DNA of 64,000 bases from Bidens hawaiensis (lineage: Eukaryota; Streptophyta; Magnoliopsida; Asterales; Asteraceae), in assembly GCA_021521415.1 (NCBI GenBank), contig JAIQDT010000225.1:124001-188000 (forward strand). Reading direction: 5' to 3'. A program made the position numbers and the translations under genes. The notes under the pieces were generated by a model. It did not search any database. It saw only the letters and a list, made by a program, of their open reading frames with translations, and was not told where the DNA came from. This document shows, piece after piece, positions 35,928 to 49,025 of the stretch (the stretch's first letter is position 1; each line of letters starts with the position of its first letter).

Positions 35928-36728
35928 GTTCAAAAAGGCAGCCCAAGCCTCAGTCTTGGGCACCTTTTGGTTTTCTCTTTGATCATTACCTTTAACAGAG
36001 TTCAAATGTTGTTCAGCCACTTGTGAATAAGTTACCGGCTTCCTAGACTTTCGTCTTAAGTAAGCTGCTTGAACAATGTTTGAATTCGTGTTCCTACAAA
36101 TTGGCTCATGCGGGACAAACTTTGGTTTAACCTGACCATGTGTCTCATTAATATGAATAACCTTCCGTGGATTCGCATTAGAGAACATAATATGAGTGTC
36201 ATCAGCATACGACGCAGGTCGTTTCAGAATCTCCTTTACCAATGGAATTGGCTTGGAGTTGTCCTTGATAAAAGGATGAAGATTCTGATAGCTCTTCTGA
36301 CTACAATTTCTCACTACATGACCATGTTGACCGCAAAGAAAACAGCTTCGCATGTCTACACGATGATGTTGAGAGGTAATTGGAATAAATGACGCAGAAG
36401 TTTGATGATGGCTCATATTTTTGGTCATGCTCTTAGCAAACTCATCAGATAATTCAGACTTCTTTTTCAAGTAGAAATACAAATTAGAACAATTCGAGAA
36501 ACTTTTCAATGTATCTATCCCAGTTGACTTCACAAATTTAATTTTATTTGCTTGTTTTAAAACTTGTTTTGCTTTAGTCAATGGATCAGATGGAACTAAT
36601 GTTTTTGCTTGAGCATATCGACGTTCAAGATATTGAATCTGTGACGTTTCATTGATAAAGACACTCTCAATAAGTTCAGGTTTAATGATACTTATTGGAA
36701 TATCTTTTTCCGTGAACATCGTGTCCAT
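35925..36728 (-). pseudogene. gag-pol linker of B with second zinc knuckle
   Basis: Minus-strand open frame of 267 codons. A CCHC knuckle, CFLCGQHGHVVRNC (about 36348-36307), is intact. The rest is Lys-, Ser- and Pro-rich. The frame ends with AAFLN and TAA. It lies in another frame than the coiled-coil part upstream, so one indel separates them near 36730. Confidence 0.7.
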
Positions 36729-36733
36729 CCCTT

Positions 36734-37465
36734 TTAATTTAAAAACTCTAACAGCTGAAGGCTTAAACTAGGAAGATTAACGAATCGCATTAAGTCCTCA
36801 TCAGAAATCTTTGGTTTATCTGACTTCTTTGCCTTTACTGGTTTAGTTTTTACCGGTTCTTCCTTTTTCATGTGAGACTTGAATGAACCATACACAGCTT
36901 CCTCAAATTCTTGAGATTCACAAAAAATATGATTAGAACTAGGAATGTTCTTATTCTTGTGTATTATCTCAGGTTCAAACACGTCCTCGATAATCACTTT
37001 GTCAACATTCTCAACAAAGACTTTGTTACTCTGAACATGAGGTTTTTGAGGAGCAACTTGGGTCTTAACTGTTTCTGTTTTAACTAGTTTTTCTGTTTTA
37101 ACTGGTTTAGGTTTTTCATAAATCATAGTTTCTTTCTCAATCAAATCCTCTTCTTTTCTAGAAAAAGGATTAATTTTGTAATCATTGTGAAATGGTGGTG
37201 AAATTTCAACAAAACCAATACCTTTCTTTGAATCCTTTTGTTTACCAGATACTTCAATAATTCCATTCAACAGAAAAGAAGAATTTCTAAACTTTCCCAG
37301 TTTGTTCTTCAACTCAAGAACCTCATTCTCAAGCTCGGTTATCTTTGAACGATGTTTAGGAATTTCTTGAAACTTTTGGTCATTTATCGTCATTTTTACA
37401 GATAACTCAGCTTTGAGATCATGGTTACTTGTCGACATTGCTTCAATCTTTTCTCGAGATTTCAT
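36734..37465 (-). pseudogene. gag-pol linker of B, coiled-coil part
   Basis: Same frame as gag, after a TAA at 37483-37481. A Leu/Glu/Lys-rich heptad stretch (ITELENEVLELKNKLGKFRN) suggests a coiled coil. A Lys/Val/Glu-rich low-complexity part follows. A coiled coil in this part of gag is known in Sireviruses. Confidence 0.65.
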
Positions 37466-37480
37466 GTGAGATTCAAGAGA

Positions 37481-39172
37481 TTATCGATAAGTATCCTTCA
37501 GAGAAGCAATTTCTCTTACAAGATTATCATTTTGACATTTCAAAGCTTCTAACTTAGGTTTGTTAGATTCACAATCAACACATGATACTTTAACAAATGA
37601 AGTAGCAGAGATAGAATGACTAACCTCATTGATCTTGGCCATGCAAGCAAATACTGTTGGAGGCTTGTCACAAGAATCGTCAGAATCAGATCCAGAATCA
37701 TTATCAGAAGACATCTCACTCCCACTTGTATCTTGACAATCTTTGTGTAACCCAAACATAGCCAAATTTGCTTGAGCATCATTACATAATAACCGTTGTG
37801 ACCAGTCATTACCATCTACTAACATTGCTTGTGTTGTAGAAGAGGATGGTTTCTTTTCAGCATCACTTCCTCGTGGTGTAGTAGAATTTTGATATTGACC
37901 ATGAAAACCAGTGTATTCTTTCTTTGGTTTGTCACATTCCTTTGAGAAATTCCCAAATTCTTGACAATTATAACATTTTACTTTCAACTTGTCAAAACCC
38001 AATTTCTTGTTTAAAGCTGGAAGATCTTTTCCAGTTCTCTGCATAAATCTTTTAACCTTACGGACGATCATAGCCATGTTCCACTTTAAATCCATGATTT
38101 CCAAATCATCTGGATCTATCTGATCATAGTCCTCATCAGTTAAATCACTTGTGGCAATCTTACTACTTACCAAGTTTTCATAAGAATACATGAAAGCTGT
38201 CAGAAAAGCAAAGTTTTGCTCAGCTTCCTTCATATTAACACTAGATGGTAAAGCAAATGGATTAGTAGTAGTTGATCTTCCAGAACCACCAGACAATCCA
38301 GAATTACCAGCAGAATAAAAACAAACTTTTGGATCATTAAACATAGTTGATTCTTTTTCACTTGCAGCTTGAGTAAGAAAAGCATTGATTGGAGAAATCG
38401 ATGAACTAAGAGGCATACTTCCACCATAGAAAGCTGGATCTTGATTTTCCTTGGAAGATTTTTGACACTTAAGATCATATTCTCTGGCTTCGATCTTTTG
38501 TAAAAATTCAAGTGCAGTCAAATATTCGTTCAAGAAATAATCATTCTCTTTCAAAACCATGAGAAATGTCGAATAAGAACTTGGAAGCACACTCTTAATA
38601 GTGTCTATTTTATCCATTTCAGAAATTTCCAATTTCATCTTGTCCATTTCAGCAATTAAGTGAATAAACCGTGTAATCATCTCTTCAACTGTTTCTCCCT
38701 TCAATAGATTAAAGTTTCGAAACTGAAACTTGAGCATCACTTTCTTACTTTCAGCTGTGTTCCCCATACTTCTCATACGAAGATGTTGGAATAGAGAAGC
38801 ACATCTCATTATGTTACCCACTTGATGAAATATATTTTCTGGCAATGCCATAGTGAGAGTGGAATAAGCTTTTGTTTCAATTTCTAAAGCTTTCTTTTCT
38901 TCTTGAGAATATTGAGAAACAGCTTTAGGAACAAAACCAATAGTATCATCACCAATCAACGGTTCCTTATAAACTTCATCGAGACAATATGAGCAGTCAG
39001 GGTTAACAGACCCCAAATGTGCACGAAACCGAGGTTCCCACTTGGAAAAGTCACTAAACTTCATCAATTTTGGACATTTAGAATGTGAACCTATCTCGTT
39101 ATCAAGTTGCAACATTTGTTGCATCAACATGTTTTGAGAAGCCAATGCATACATACCAGCCATATTTGACAA
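37481..39172 (-). pseudogene. gag of B
   Basis: An uninterrupted frame of 563 codons with copia gag features: WEPRFRAHL near the start, ETKAYSTLTMALP, and MLKFQFRNFNLLKGETVEEM. The first zinc knuckle (about residue 399) reads CYNCQEFGNFSKEC, with His replaced by Asn. The ATG at 39172 follows a leader without upstream frame. The frame ends at a TAA but continues in the same frame as the coiled-coil linker. Although open, the knuckle change suggests a non-functional copy. Confidence 0.85.
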
Positions 39173-40187
39173 GAATTAAAACTTCAAGGGTATAATGAAT
39201 AAGATTTAACGAACTGTAAACAGTTATAGCGAACTGTGAACAGTAATTAACGAATCAATCCTTAACGAAATAAAGATTAATGTTAACGAACAAGAATTGA
39301 TTTGAGCGAATCAAGTGATTAACGAATCAACTCAGACCACGAATCAGATGGTCAAAAAATCAGTCAACGAACTAGCCAATACTAACGAATTGACTAAGTC
39401 AATCACGAACTGCAGGCTTAGCGAACTAAAGGTTTCTTGTAACGAATTAGACAACGAACAGATTGTAACGAATCAGCTACAGTTGATTTAGCGAATCAAC
39501 TATAACAAATCAGGTTGTTTCAACCGTTTGTAACAAACTTTGATACCTTATGCCACAGGGCAAAGGTTGTTATGACACAAATCCCAAGGTGGACACGTGT
39601 CTCACGAATTAGTTTACCCAGTCAGCGAATTAGATAACACCAATAAGCTAATATAGCGAACTAACTAGCGAATCACGTAAAATAATTAACGAATTGACAG
39701 ATTTAATGAACGAATCAAAGTGAAATTGATAACAAATCAACATAGCGAATCATCTTCATCTTTGAATCTTCAACTGAAATTTCCAAAAAATTGGAAATGA
39801 TGAACTCGAAACCCAGAAAACTAGAAATTCCAGATCTGTAATACACACTCGATTCTTAACCAAAATCCACAAATTAACTACCAAATTACTCGTTATCAAC
39901 AAGCGAAACCAAATCGCCAATCCTCGGAACCAATTAACACAACTCGTGAATCCAATCACACCAAAACTAAACCTCTGTTTCGGTTAACCCCTAAATCACA
40001 CCAAAATCAATCCAAACCTCAATTCCGATTAACAATACCTTATCAATACCTTTAACATCTCAAAACCAATCCAAAATAACCATAAATCAATCCAAACACC
40101 TCTGAATTAAATCAAATTCACGAAAACAGAACATAAACAAACTAATATTCCAAATTAACACCAAATCAAGTGTAATTGAGCCTGAAA
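39173..40187 (-). other. 5' leader of B, saturated with ACGAAT words
   Basis: No gene. Between 39180 and 39740 I count about twenty copies of (A/G)(A/G)CGAA(T/C) followed by T or C, often within TAACGAATTAG-like contexts. The part nearer the LTR (39750-40187) is A/C-rich. Confidence 0.7.
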
Positions 40188-40199
40188 GCTCTGATACCA
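40188..40199 (-). other. Primer binding site of B
   Basis: The minus strand reads TGGTATCAGAGC, the exact initiator Met-tRNA primer site, two bases after the LTR end at 40202. Confidence 0.92.
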
Positions 40200-40201
40200 C
40201 T

Positions 40202-40512
40202 TATTGAAACCCGTTAAGGATCTAGCCGCTAATACGATACAGTGATTATAAACAAGATCTAAACGTTAAATTATTACTTTATTGATGAATATGGATTAAT
40301 ACATTATAGTGGATGGAAATAACTTATGGAGAGCATTAACTACTTAGATCTAGATCTCTCTCTAAATATGTACAAGTTCTCTACCTAAATCATGACATAA
40401 TCTACCTATTTATAGGCCAAAGCCCAATTCACAATAAATATAGATTAAATACGAAGACTAAACCGCCTATAACTTATTCGATCGCTACGGACACCGAAAC
40501 CGTGCACTAACA
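40202..40512 (-). repeat. 5' LTR of B (type 1)
   Basis: 311 bp, nearly the same as 20995-21305. Its inner end reads AATA (minus strand) where the other copy has ATCA, a mutated terminal CA. The TSD ATGAC follows at 40513-40517. Confidence 0.9.
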
Positions 40513-43394
40513 ATGACAATGTCAAGTAGTACCAACAGATTCAATCTGAATATTGTACATGAAGATCTACCATGGCTAATGGTTGATGATATCCAAATTC
40601 TTCATTTACATGAGTTATTAGCAGAAGAGGAACAGGTTGGAGAGATTGAGAATGAAGAAGATGATGACTCTAATGATGATGGTAATAATGGTGATGATGG
40701 TAATGATGATGGTAATGATGATGATAATGATGATGCTGATGATGGTGCTGGGCATACAGAAGGAGGTGATGCAAAATTTAAAGATTATGTACAACCTCAG
40801 GGGGAGTTTCAAATCATACCAACACCACCAACCACACCACTTGACTCACCACCACAAACACCACCCTACCCACCATCACCAATTGCTCAAACCACCCAAT
40901 CACCACCACACTCACCACCACCAGCCTTAAGCCAAACCTCACAGATAAACATAAACCAAACTCCGCCACAAATACCACAATCCTCTCCACCATTAAACTG
41001 TAAAGTTGAGAAATGAAAATGCAGAACTTAGGGAAGAGAATGTGGAGCTGAAGGCTCAGTTGGTTGTTGCTAAGTCAATAAATCAAACCCTGGAGTAGGA
41101 GGTTGAGAAGACCTCAGCTGCCCCAAAACAGGGGGAGAATATCATTGTGCCAACCGATGCTGCTGATAATGTGATTGAGAATATTAGTGCACCAACTGGT
41201 GCTACTGGTACTGATGAGGTTGTGATGGTAGATGCCGGTGTGATGTCAATATATGATGGTTGACTTGTTTATTAAATGCATATGATGCTTCTGAGGAATG
41301 TAGTGAAAGACTGATATCAGAAGAGCAATATGAAGCTGATGAGTCTGAAGAAGATCAGCAAAATATGATGCTGATAATGAAATTCTGAATGTTTTGAACA
41401 AAGATGAGGATGAGGGAAGAGGAGAGATAGAAACTAAGGACAGAGAATAAAAGATGAATATTAATGCAAATGTGGCTATCTCTGATGTGGCCACTGATAT
41501 TTTGACTGAAGGACAAACTGATATGATTATTAATGATAATGCTGCTACTGAGGAGCACACACTTACTGAACCTGAAATTGAACAACCTGAAAGCTCCAAG
41601 AGGGTAGAGCATGATGAAGAGATGGATCAGTTAGACAAAGAAATTGATGAGTATGTCTCTGAAACTGAGGAAGACTTGAAAAGAAGAATGGATAAAGGAA
41701 AAGCAAAAGTCTATGAAGAAGAGTTTGTTAAGGCAGATCTTGTTAAAGAAAGGTTGAATGTGGAAGAAGATGAAGCTTCTGCGACTACCAGGAAAGAGTT
41801 TGAAAATGTTGTGAGAGAAACAAGAGATAGGGAAGTAATTGCCCAGATCTTGAATCCTGAAGAACTGGCAGAGCAGGAAGCTCTAATTGATCAAGCCAAT
41901 GTTAACAAAGTGATTGATGAAGAAGAGGTTAAGGATCAAGAAGTGATAGAAACTTTGATAAATTTAAAGAGAGCTGAATAAGTGGATAACTCTTTATCTA
42001 TGGTGCTAAGCTTGTTTCAAACTCAGAATCAGCCCCAAAATGAAACCAATGAAACAGCTGAGCCAACAAAAACTATGAATATGGAAGTTAATGTTTAAGA
42101 AGAAATTGGTGAATCAATTGAAGCAATCTTTGCAAAGAAATGGGCTGAACAAATAAGAGAAGATATCAGATAGAACCCATCTGACTGGAAATGTGAAGAT
42201 GATTCAAGATATGGAAAGAAGTATACCATAAAAAGAAAAACTTATGATCAGGCTGGAGAAGCTGAATCAGTCAAGAAGGGGAGATGGGATGAAAAGAATA
42301 ACTATTTTGTGGAAACACCTGATGATGAAACAAGTCCTCTAAGGCCAGTTCCACTACAAACATTGAGGCCTAAAGAATTTGTTCAAGGAGTACCAAATGT
42401 TCCAGTCCCTGAAAATCCAACTCCAGCTGAACCTAAAATTGATGCAGTCAATGAAACAACAGAGGAGGAGGATGAATCTGATGAATCTGATAATGATAAT
42501 AATGATGACAATGAAAGGGGATCAGGCAAATGTTGAAAGTGCTAATGTTGTAGCTCCTGAAGTAACAATGACTGAAGATCAAAGGGAAAACATTGAGCAG
42601 GTTTTGATTGATGCTAAAAGGAAAAATCCTTTGGTAATCAAATTGATGTATCATGGATTCAAGTTTGAAGAACTAGTTTCTTTAACGGATGAGGAGTTGC
42701 AGAACAAGTTGGACAAAGAAAATGATAAGAGATTGAATGAAAAGAAAAAACAGAGAAAGTGAAAGATTCAAAGAGTATCTAAGCCTGCACAACTATTCTG
42801 AAAGAGATTTAAGTCACTACAACATTGAGCAACTTCGTGATGTCTATTACAAAACCAGAGATGTTGAGAAAGTAAATGAATTTGAAAAAGTTAAGCTGAA
42901 AACTGCAAATGAAAAGGAAAGACTTGAGAAACTTTATAATAAATATGGATGAAAGTGCAGATACTTGATAGAACATGGAATAACTCCAAATGTTGTAGAA
43001 TCAATGACTAAAAAAATGGTTGAAGAAGAGTTTAATTATTTGACAAAGAGAATTCAGAATGAAGAAAGAGAAGAAAAGAAGAGAGAGGAAAAGAAGAACA
43101 TGGACAGTCTAAAATTCAAAGATTATCTGAGAAAACACAACTTCTCTGAAAAAGACTTGTCCCATTTCAAATTTGATGATCTTGAAAAGCTATACAACAT
43201 AACAAGGGAAGATGCTCAGAAAAAAGAAAAGGAACAACTTATAAGAGATGTTGAACTAACTGATAAGATTGATAATTTAAGAAAGAAGTTTGATGGCAGA
43301 TGTGGTTACCAGTTGGATAAGGGAATGTCACCAGAACTGGTGAGCAGTCTTTCCAAAACTGCAATTGACTCTCATTATAATAGACTCCAGCGAA
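40513..43394 (+). pseudogene. aORF of A, middle part
   Basis: The frame of the A aORF resumes at the B TSD. 40513-41016: conserved start, an Asp/Asn repeat region (40660-40750) and a Pro-rich tail. 41017-42536: Glu/Lys-rich, coiled-coil-like, with stops at 41014, 41096, 41979 and others. 42545-43394: two repeats of about 110 residues, offset by exactly 116 codons, with the motif FK(D/E)YL-x2-HN(F/Y)SE(K/R)DLSH(F/Y) (42758 and 43106). A TGA at 42950 falls in the first repeat. Element C is inserted after the second. No enzyme motif or membrane segment is visible. Confidence 0.7.
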
Positions 43395-43430
43395 AGTACT
43401 GTTGGGTTTTAACAAGATTATCAAAGTCCA
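42758..43430 (+). repeat. Duplicated domain within the A aORF
   Basis: Two protein-level repeats: about 42758-43100 and 43106-43394. Shared words are DLSHY/DLSHF, TRD/TRED, LEKLYNKYG/LRKKFDGR and ITPNVV/MSPELV. DNA identity is clearly lower than protein similarity, so the duplication is old. Confidence 0.75.
43395..43399. repeat. Target-site duplication AGTAC of element C, left copy
   Basis: AGTAC at 43395-43399 and again at 51445-51449, outside the two LTRs of C. Confidence 0.92.
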
Positions 43431-44241
43431 TATAACCCATTATATGTTAAAACGCAGCGGATAATAGGTTTTAAATCTTGTTAGTTTGATAAATATAAAA
43501 CCGATTTTATATAGATTAACCCAATGCCCGGATCCATATGCAAAATACATGCTATCAAAACAACCTTAGGGTGTTACATGAATCATACCTTCAAGTCCGA
43601 AAGATAAAAGGATGAAAGATATGAACGGCTAGATTCCAATGGAGGAAACCTCAAGCTTGTATACCCAACAAGCTCCAACAAACACCTTGGTTGCTAGGGT
43701 CCTAACACTTGCAAAAACAAACCCTTTGTTATTATTCTTCTTCTTGTTCATGGCTCAAATGAGGAGACAAAAGAGAGAAGAGATGTGTGTGAGAGAGAAG
43801 GTGTAAATATTATTCACCCAAGAATAATGATCCTCCAATAGTATCTCTTGCATGTCTTGAAAGAAATAAAAGGAGGAGAGAGAAGAGGGAGGAATTTTCA
43901 CAACCAAATTTCAAATTCACTTTTAATTACGTACAATTATTTACTTATAAGACTTATGTTATTAAACATATCATAAGTAATCATGCAATATGTTATTTAA
44001 CTAATTTAAATAACATCTCTCAAGATATAAATTATCCATATAATTTATTTAACACACAAATGCAAATATTTAGAAAACCAATTTTCAAATATTATAAGTG
44101 TTGATGTTTATTAACTAGATCATATCCAATAATAACTATCGTGGCATTTGTCTAGCTTGTTATTGGGTATGACCCCACTTGGATCAATATGTACTAGCCA
44201 CATCAACTCTAATATGTGTCTTTGGCAGATCGATTCCAACA
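43400..44241 (-). repeat. 3' LTR of C with adjacent polypurine tract
   Basis: On the minus strand it runs TGTTGGAATCGATC ... AACCCAACA, 842 bp. The purine tract AAGTGGGAGAT (minus strand, 44252-44242) abuts it. Both TG and CA ends are intact here. Confidence 0.92.
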
Positions 44242-44252
44242 ATCTCCCACTT

Positions 44253-45019
44253 GCACAAGATGCATAGAAGATTGATGCAAATAGCAAATACCGTCTAACA
44301 ACGGTTTACTATCCCTAATACGCATGACGAAGTGCCATTCAATAACATCATCCCCTTCAAGTCCCATACATGAAAATGATTTAGGTGAAACTATCATTTA
44401 TCCTTTTGCCACAAATGTCATGTTAAATCCAGAGACACAGAGTGATCATTCTCTGTTGATTTAACTAATCAGACCTTAGAGATTTAACTCTCAACGAATA
44501 AGAGTGACAAATCCCCTATTGACTACATACGTCTCTCACTATCACCTTATACTATACTTGAGCTTAGCCTTATGTACTGACATATTTCAGAGCAGCGAAG
44601 AACTAAGTCAAAGTATAATAGTCGATGAATATCAAGACCCAATATGTATCTCAGGTCGGAGGATACTATGATGTTCGCCTTTAATCAAATTTACTTATGA
44701 TCACAAATCACAAGGATTCCATGCAGTAAAAAATGAGGGCGGGTCAATCCAATATTTATCCCATAAATATCTATGAACCTTGGCAGCAAACCCTTTGCTA
44801 TATTCATACCTCATGAATATTTACCAATCCAAGTTCATAATAGTCTTACTTTCATATTTGTTCCCACAAGTATGATCGACTACGGATATTTAGAATAATC
44901 TAATTATTCACGGATTTAAACATGCTAAAATGGAACAAAACTCAAAAGCATAATCATAAACCATAATCATATGAATGAGCCAAAATAACAATTGTTCCGA
45001 TATCCAAATACAAAATTGA
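44253..45019 (-). other. 3' untranslated region of C
   Basis: No gene is visible between the purine tract and the decayed RNase H end. Confidence 0.6.
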
Positions 45020-46752
45020 TCAAATCCAATCAGTAGAATATCGAAGCCCTAAGGCACAAGTATGACCCTCATGCTTTGGCCTTTCAAGAAGCTTCGTGAG
45101 TGGATCCGCAATGTTTTGATCAGTGTGAACTTTGCGAATACATATCTTTCCCTTTTCAACTTCATCCCTTATGTAGTTGAATCTCCGCCAATGTGCTTAG
45201 TCTTTTGATGTACACGAGGTTCCTTTATTTGATAAATCGCACCATCTTTGTCACAAAAGATTTCTAGAGGGTCCTGAATGGTACGGACTACCCCTAGATC
45301 GGCCACGAACTTTCAAATCCATGCAGCTTCTTGAGCTGCCAATGAGGCGGCGATGTATTCAGATTCAGTGGTGTACAAGGCTACCACGTCTTGTTTTGTG
45401 CTCTTCCATGAGACAGCACCACCATTTAGAACGAAGATATATCCCGATTGTGATCGAGAATCATCTCGATCAGTTTGGAAACTCGCATCAGTGTAACCTT
45501 TTACAATGACTTCCTCCTCACCAGATCCATATATTAGAAACATATCCTTAGTCCTCCTAAGGTATTTCAATATGCTCTTAACCGCCATCCAATGGCTGGT
45601 TCCCGGATTTTGCTGGTATCTACTTGTCATGCTCAAAGCGCATGACACATCCGGCCTGGTGCAAATCATGGCATACATAACGGATTCTATAGCAGATGCA
45701 TATGGGATTCCATTCATTTTCTCTTGCTCGTCCTTTGAGCTTGGACGTTTAGAAGTACTCAACATCGTTCCTCTTTGAATAGGTACCAAACCTTTCTTAG
45801 ATTTTTCCATCTTAAACCTTTTCAAGATCTTGTCAATGTATACACTTTGATTCAAACCTATCAACCGCCTTGACCTATCCCTATAGATCCTTATTCCCAA
45901 AATATAGGCAGCCTCACCAAGATCCTTGATGGAAAAACAGCTTCCAAGCCAGGCTTTTACACCTTCCAAGGTTGGAATGTCATTTCCAAATAGTAATATG
46001 TCAACGACATATAATACCAGAAAGGTAATGATGCTCCCACTAGCTTTCTTATACACACAAGCTTCATCAACGTTTTTGATGAATCCAAATTTCTTAACTT
46101 CATCATCAAAACGGTCATTCCAACTCCTAGATGCTTGTTTCAATCCATAGGTTGATTTCTTCAACTTGCATACTTTATTAGGATGTTGTGGATCGACAAA
46201 ACCTTCAGGCTGAACCATATAGACATCTTCTTTAAGGTGTCCATTTAGAAAAGCAGTTTTGACATCCATTTGCCATATCTCATAGTCATAATATGCGGCT
46301 ATGGCAAACAATATCCTTATAGACTTTAACATCGCCACGGGTGAGAAAGTTTCATCATAATCAACCCCTTGAGTTTGAGTGAAACCCTTTTCTACAAGTC
46401 TAGCTTTATAAGTATCCAAGTTTCCATGCATATCAGTTTTCTTCTTGAAAACCCACTTACTTCCAACCAGTTTGGAATTAAGTGGTGGAGCTACCAGTTC
46501 CCATACTTGGTTGTCATGCATGGATTGCATCTCAACGTTCATGGCTTCCAGCCATTTATCACAATCAGATTGTGACATTGCATCTCGGTATGTGGTTGGT
46601 TCATCAGAATCTACCACATAGCATCCATCCATGAAAAATCCATATCTTTCAGGTGGAGTGCTAATTCTACCAGATTTGCGAACTTTTTGTGTGTTTTGAT
46701 CAACCATTTGATCATCATTAACAACCTCTTGTTGATCACTAGTGTCAACCAA
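45020..46752 (-). pseudogene. pol of C: reverse transcriptase and RNase H
   Basis: Minus strand, open from 46752 to 45313 with KWVFKKKTDMHG, WQMDVKTAFLNGHL and YGLKQASRSWN. The catalytic box reads LYVVDILLFGND; the first Asp of YVDD is Val (GTT at 46003-46005), which should abolish polymerisation. RNase H follows (YTDASFQTDRDDS, ESEYIAAS). A TGA at 45312-45310 and shifts break the last part, which still shows KTKHI and IADPLTK down to about 45060. Confidence 0.85.
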
Positions 46753-47144
46753 ACGTGTATCGGCTTGTGGTTCTCAATCCTCCTCGAGTTCCATAGTTCT
46801 ATCAGTTCCTTCCATAAGGAACCTTCTTTCCAAGAACTTAGCCTTGCGAGCTATAAACACTTTATGCTCATTTGGATTGTAGAAGTAATATCCCATTGAA
46901 TCTTTGGGATATCCTACAAAGATACACTTAGTGGAACGGCTTTCAAGTTTATCAGGGGTGTAGATCTTAACATAAGCCTCACATCCCCATACCTTTAAAT
47001 ATGATAATGATGGAACCTTTCCATGCCATATTTCAGAAGGTGTCATTTCCACTTTTTGGTTGGTGCCATATTTAAAATACGGGCAGCAGAGATTAGTACG
47101 AAACCCCAAAATGATAGAGGTAATGTGCTTCTAGCCATCATGGA
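46753..47144 (-). pseudogene. pol of C: end of integrase
   Basis: Minus strand. After LLDMV a TGA stands where an Arg codon is usual, then MMARSTLPLSFWGF. A one-base shift in the A-rich CAAAAAG near 47055 leads to the open frame 47109-46774 with PSEIWHGKVPSL, VWGCEAYVK and FVGYPKDSMGYYFYNP. Another TGA (about 46773) separates it from the reverse transcriptase frame, which is otherwise the same. Confidence 0.8.
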
Positions 47145-49025
47145 TCAAACCATATCCAATAGAGTTCGATTCCTCCTTTCAGACACACCATTACGTTGTG
47201 GTGTTCCGGGTGGAGTAAGTTGCGAGACAGTCCCACAACTCCTTAGATGATCTAGAAACGCATCATTGAGGTATTCACCTCCTCTATCGGATCGAAGTAC
47301 TTTGATTGTTTTGTTGAGTTGATTTTGTACTTCATTTTGGAAGACTTTGAACATTTCAAAGGCTTCATTTTTGTTTCTTAACAAGAACACATACCCATAG
47401 CAACTATAATCGTCGGTAAAGGTAATGAAGTATCTTTCACCGTTCCTCTTCATTGTCCTAAAAGGACCACATACATCAGAATGTATGATACCTAATAAGT
47501 ATTTCGCCCTTTCATTAGTTCCACTAAATGGTTCTTTGGTCATTATTCCCAATAAAAAAGATTCACATTCATCAAATGAATCATCACTTGATTTCAAAAG
47601 ACCATTCTTTTGAAGTGTATGAATGTGATCCTTGTTTATGTGACCTAGGCGACAATGCCAAAGAAAAGTTTTACTCAAATCCAATTTGAGTCTTTTGGTG
47701 CTTGCTTGGTACAACGAGTTATCAATAGATATATTATCATGAACCAATTCATAAATTCCATTAAACGGCATTGCTTTAAAATAAAAGACATCATTCATGA
47801 AAACATAAAACCAATTGTCTACAAACTTGAAATCATAACCACATTGTCTTAAAAGAGAAACGGAGATAATGTTCCTAGTCAAACTAGGAGCATACATAAT
47901 GTTTTTCAAAATAACTTCCAAACCATTTGGAAGCTTCAAAACGTAATCTCCTCGGGCTTGGACGTCAACTTTTGCTCCATTGCGCATGAAGAGACTTATA
48001 ACTTCTTTCTTGAAATCATTTCTTCTTTTGAACCCCTGCAATGAATTGCATATATGAGTTCCACATCCGGTATCCAATACCCATGTGTTAGAAGAAATAA
48101 TATTAAGATCAATATGGATCATGAAAGTTGTACCTGAGGTTTGCCCCGCATCCCTCTTAGCTTTCAACTCCTTGAGATATGTTGGACAATTTCTCATCCA
48201 ATGACCTATCTCCCTACAACCAAAGCACGGATCCTCAGCGCTAACCTTTAGCTTCTTTGGTTTGGGTTCCGCCTTTTCCTTTCCCTTGAATCCCTTCTTG
48301 ACTTGCCCCTTACCCACGGCAACCTTTGCCTTTGGTTCTGGGTGATGCCTCTTCTTCAAGCCACCCTCATTGATCGTGAGAACGGGTAAAACCTTTTTAC
48401 CCATGCCGGCTTCGGCTGTCTTAAGCATTGCATGAAGCTCACCAATGATTTTGTCCCATCCGTTCATGTTGTAGTTCATGACGAAAGTCTCAAACCTTTT
48501 AGTTAGGCCGTTTAGGATCAAATCCGTGGCTAACTCTTTTGAGACGGGACAGTTAAGTCGTTCAAGCCGATCAATATGGCTTTTCATCTTAAGCACATAA
48601 GATGTTACGGATTGGGTTTCTTCCATATGACATGCATGAAGTGCTCGAACCGTTTCGAAGCGCTCCACCCTAGCTTGAGTAAGGAACATTTCCTTAAGTT
48701 GGGTGATCATGTCATACGCCCCAAGATTCTCGAAATCCTTTTGGATCTCGGGAATCATTGTTCCCAACATGAGGCAAGAAACTTGCACCGAATCTTCGGT
48801 GTATTTCTGCCAATCCGCATAGGCATCCAAGTTATCGACGTCGGGTTCATCGGGAATAGGATCGTCTAATATATAGGACTTTTTCTCTTGCTTGAGAACA
48901 ATTCTCAAGTTTCGATACCAGTCCATAAAGTTATTAAAGTTTAGACGATCCTTATTCAGAATGGATCTTAGTGATAGATTATGCACATGAGGGATAATAG
49001 CGTTCTGTGGATTGTTTGCGGCCAT
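47145..49025 (-). pseudogene. gag, protease and integrase core of C
   Basis: An uninterrupted frame of 626 codons. Gag: NFMDWYRNLRIVL, VRALHACHMEE and LKMKSHIDRLERL. Zinc knuckle CFGCREIGHWMRNC is intact (about residue 268). Protease LDTGCGTHIC is intact. The integrase zinc domain keeps WHCRLGH, but the usual last CxxC reads CESF, losing one Cys. The core keeps Asp (HSDVCGP), Asp (RSDRGGEY) and Glu (VSERRN). The start is the first ATG after a long leader. This is the least damaged gag-protease segment in the window. Confidence 0.88.

Noticed and set aside
40660..40750. Asp/Asn repeat with GDD words as a polymerase motif
   Set aside because: It is a GAT/AAT codon repeat without any other polymerase motif.
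46774..47109. Separate small gene in C
   Set aside because: It is a pol segment set off by a frameshift and a stop, in frame with the reverse transcriptase.
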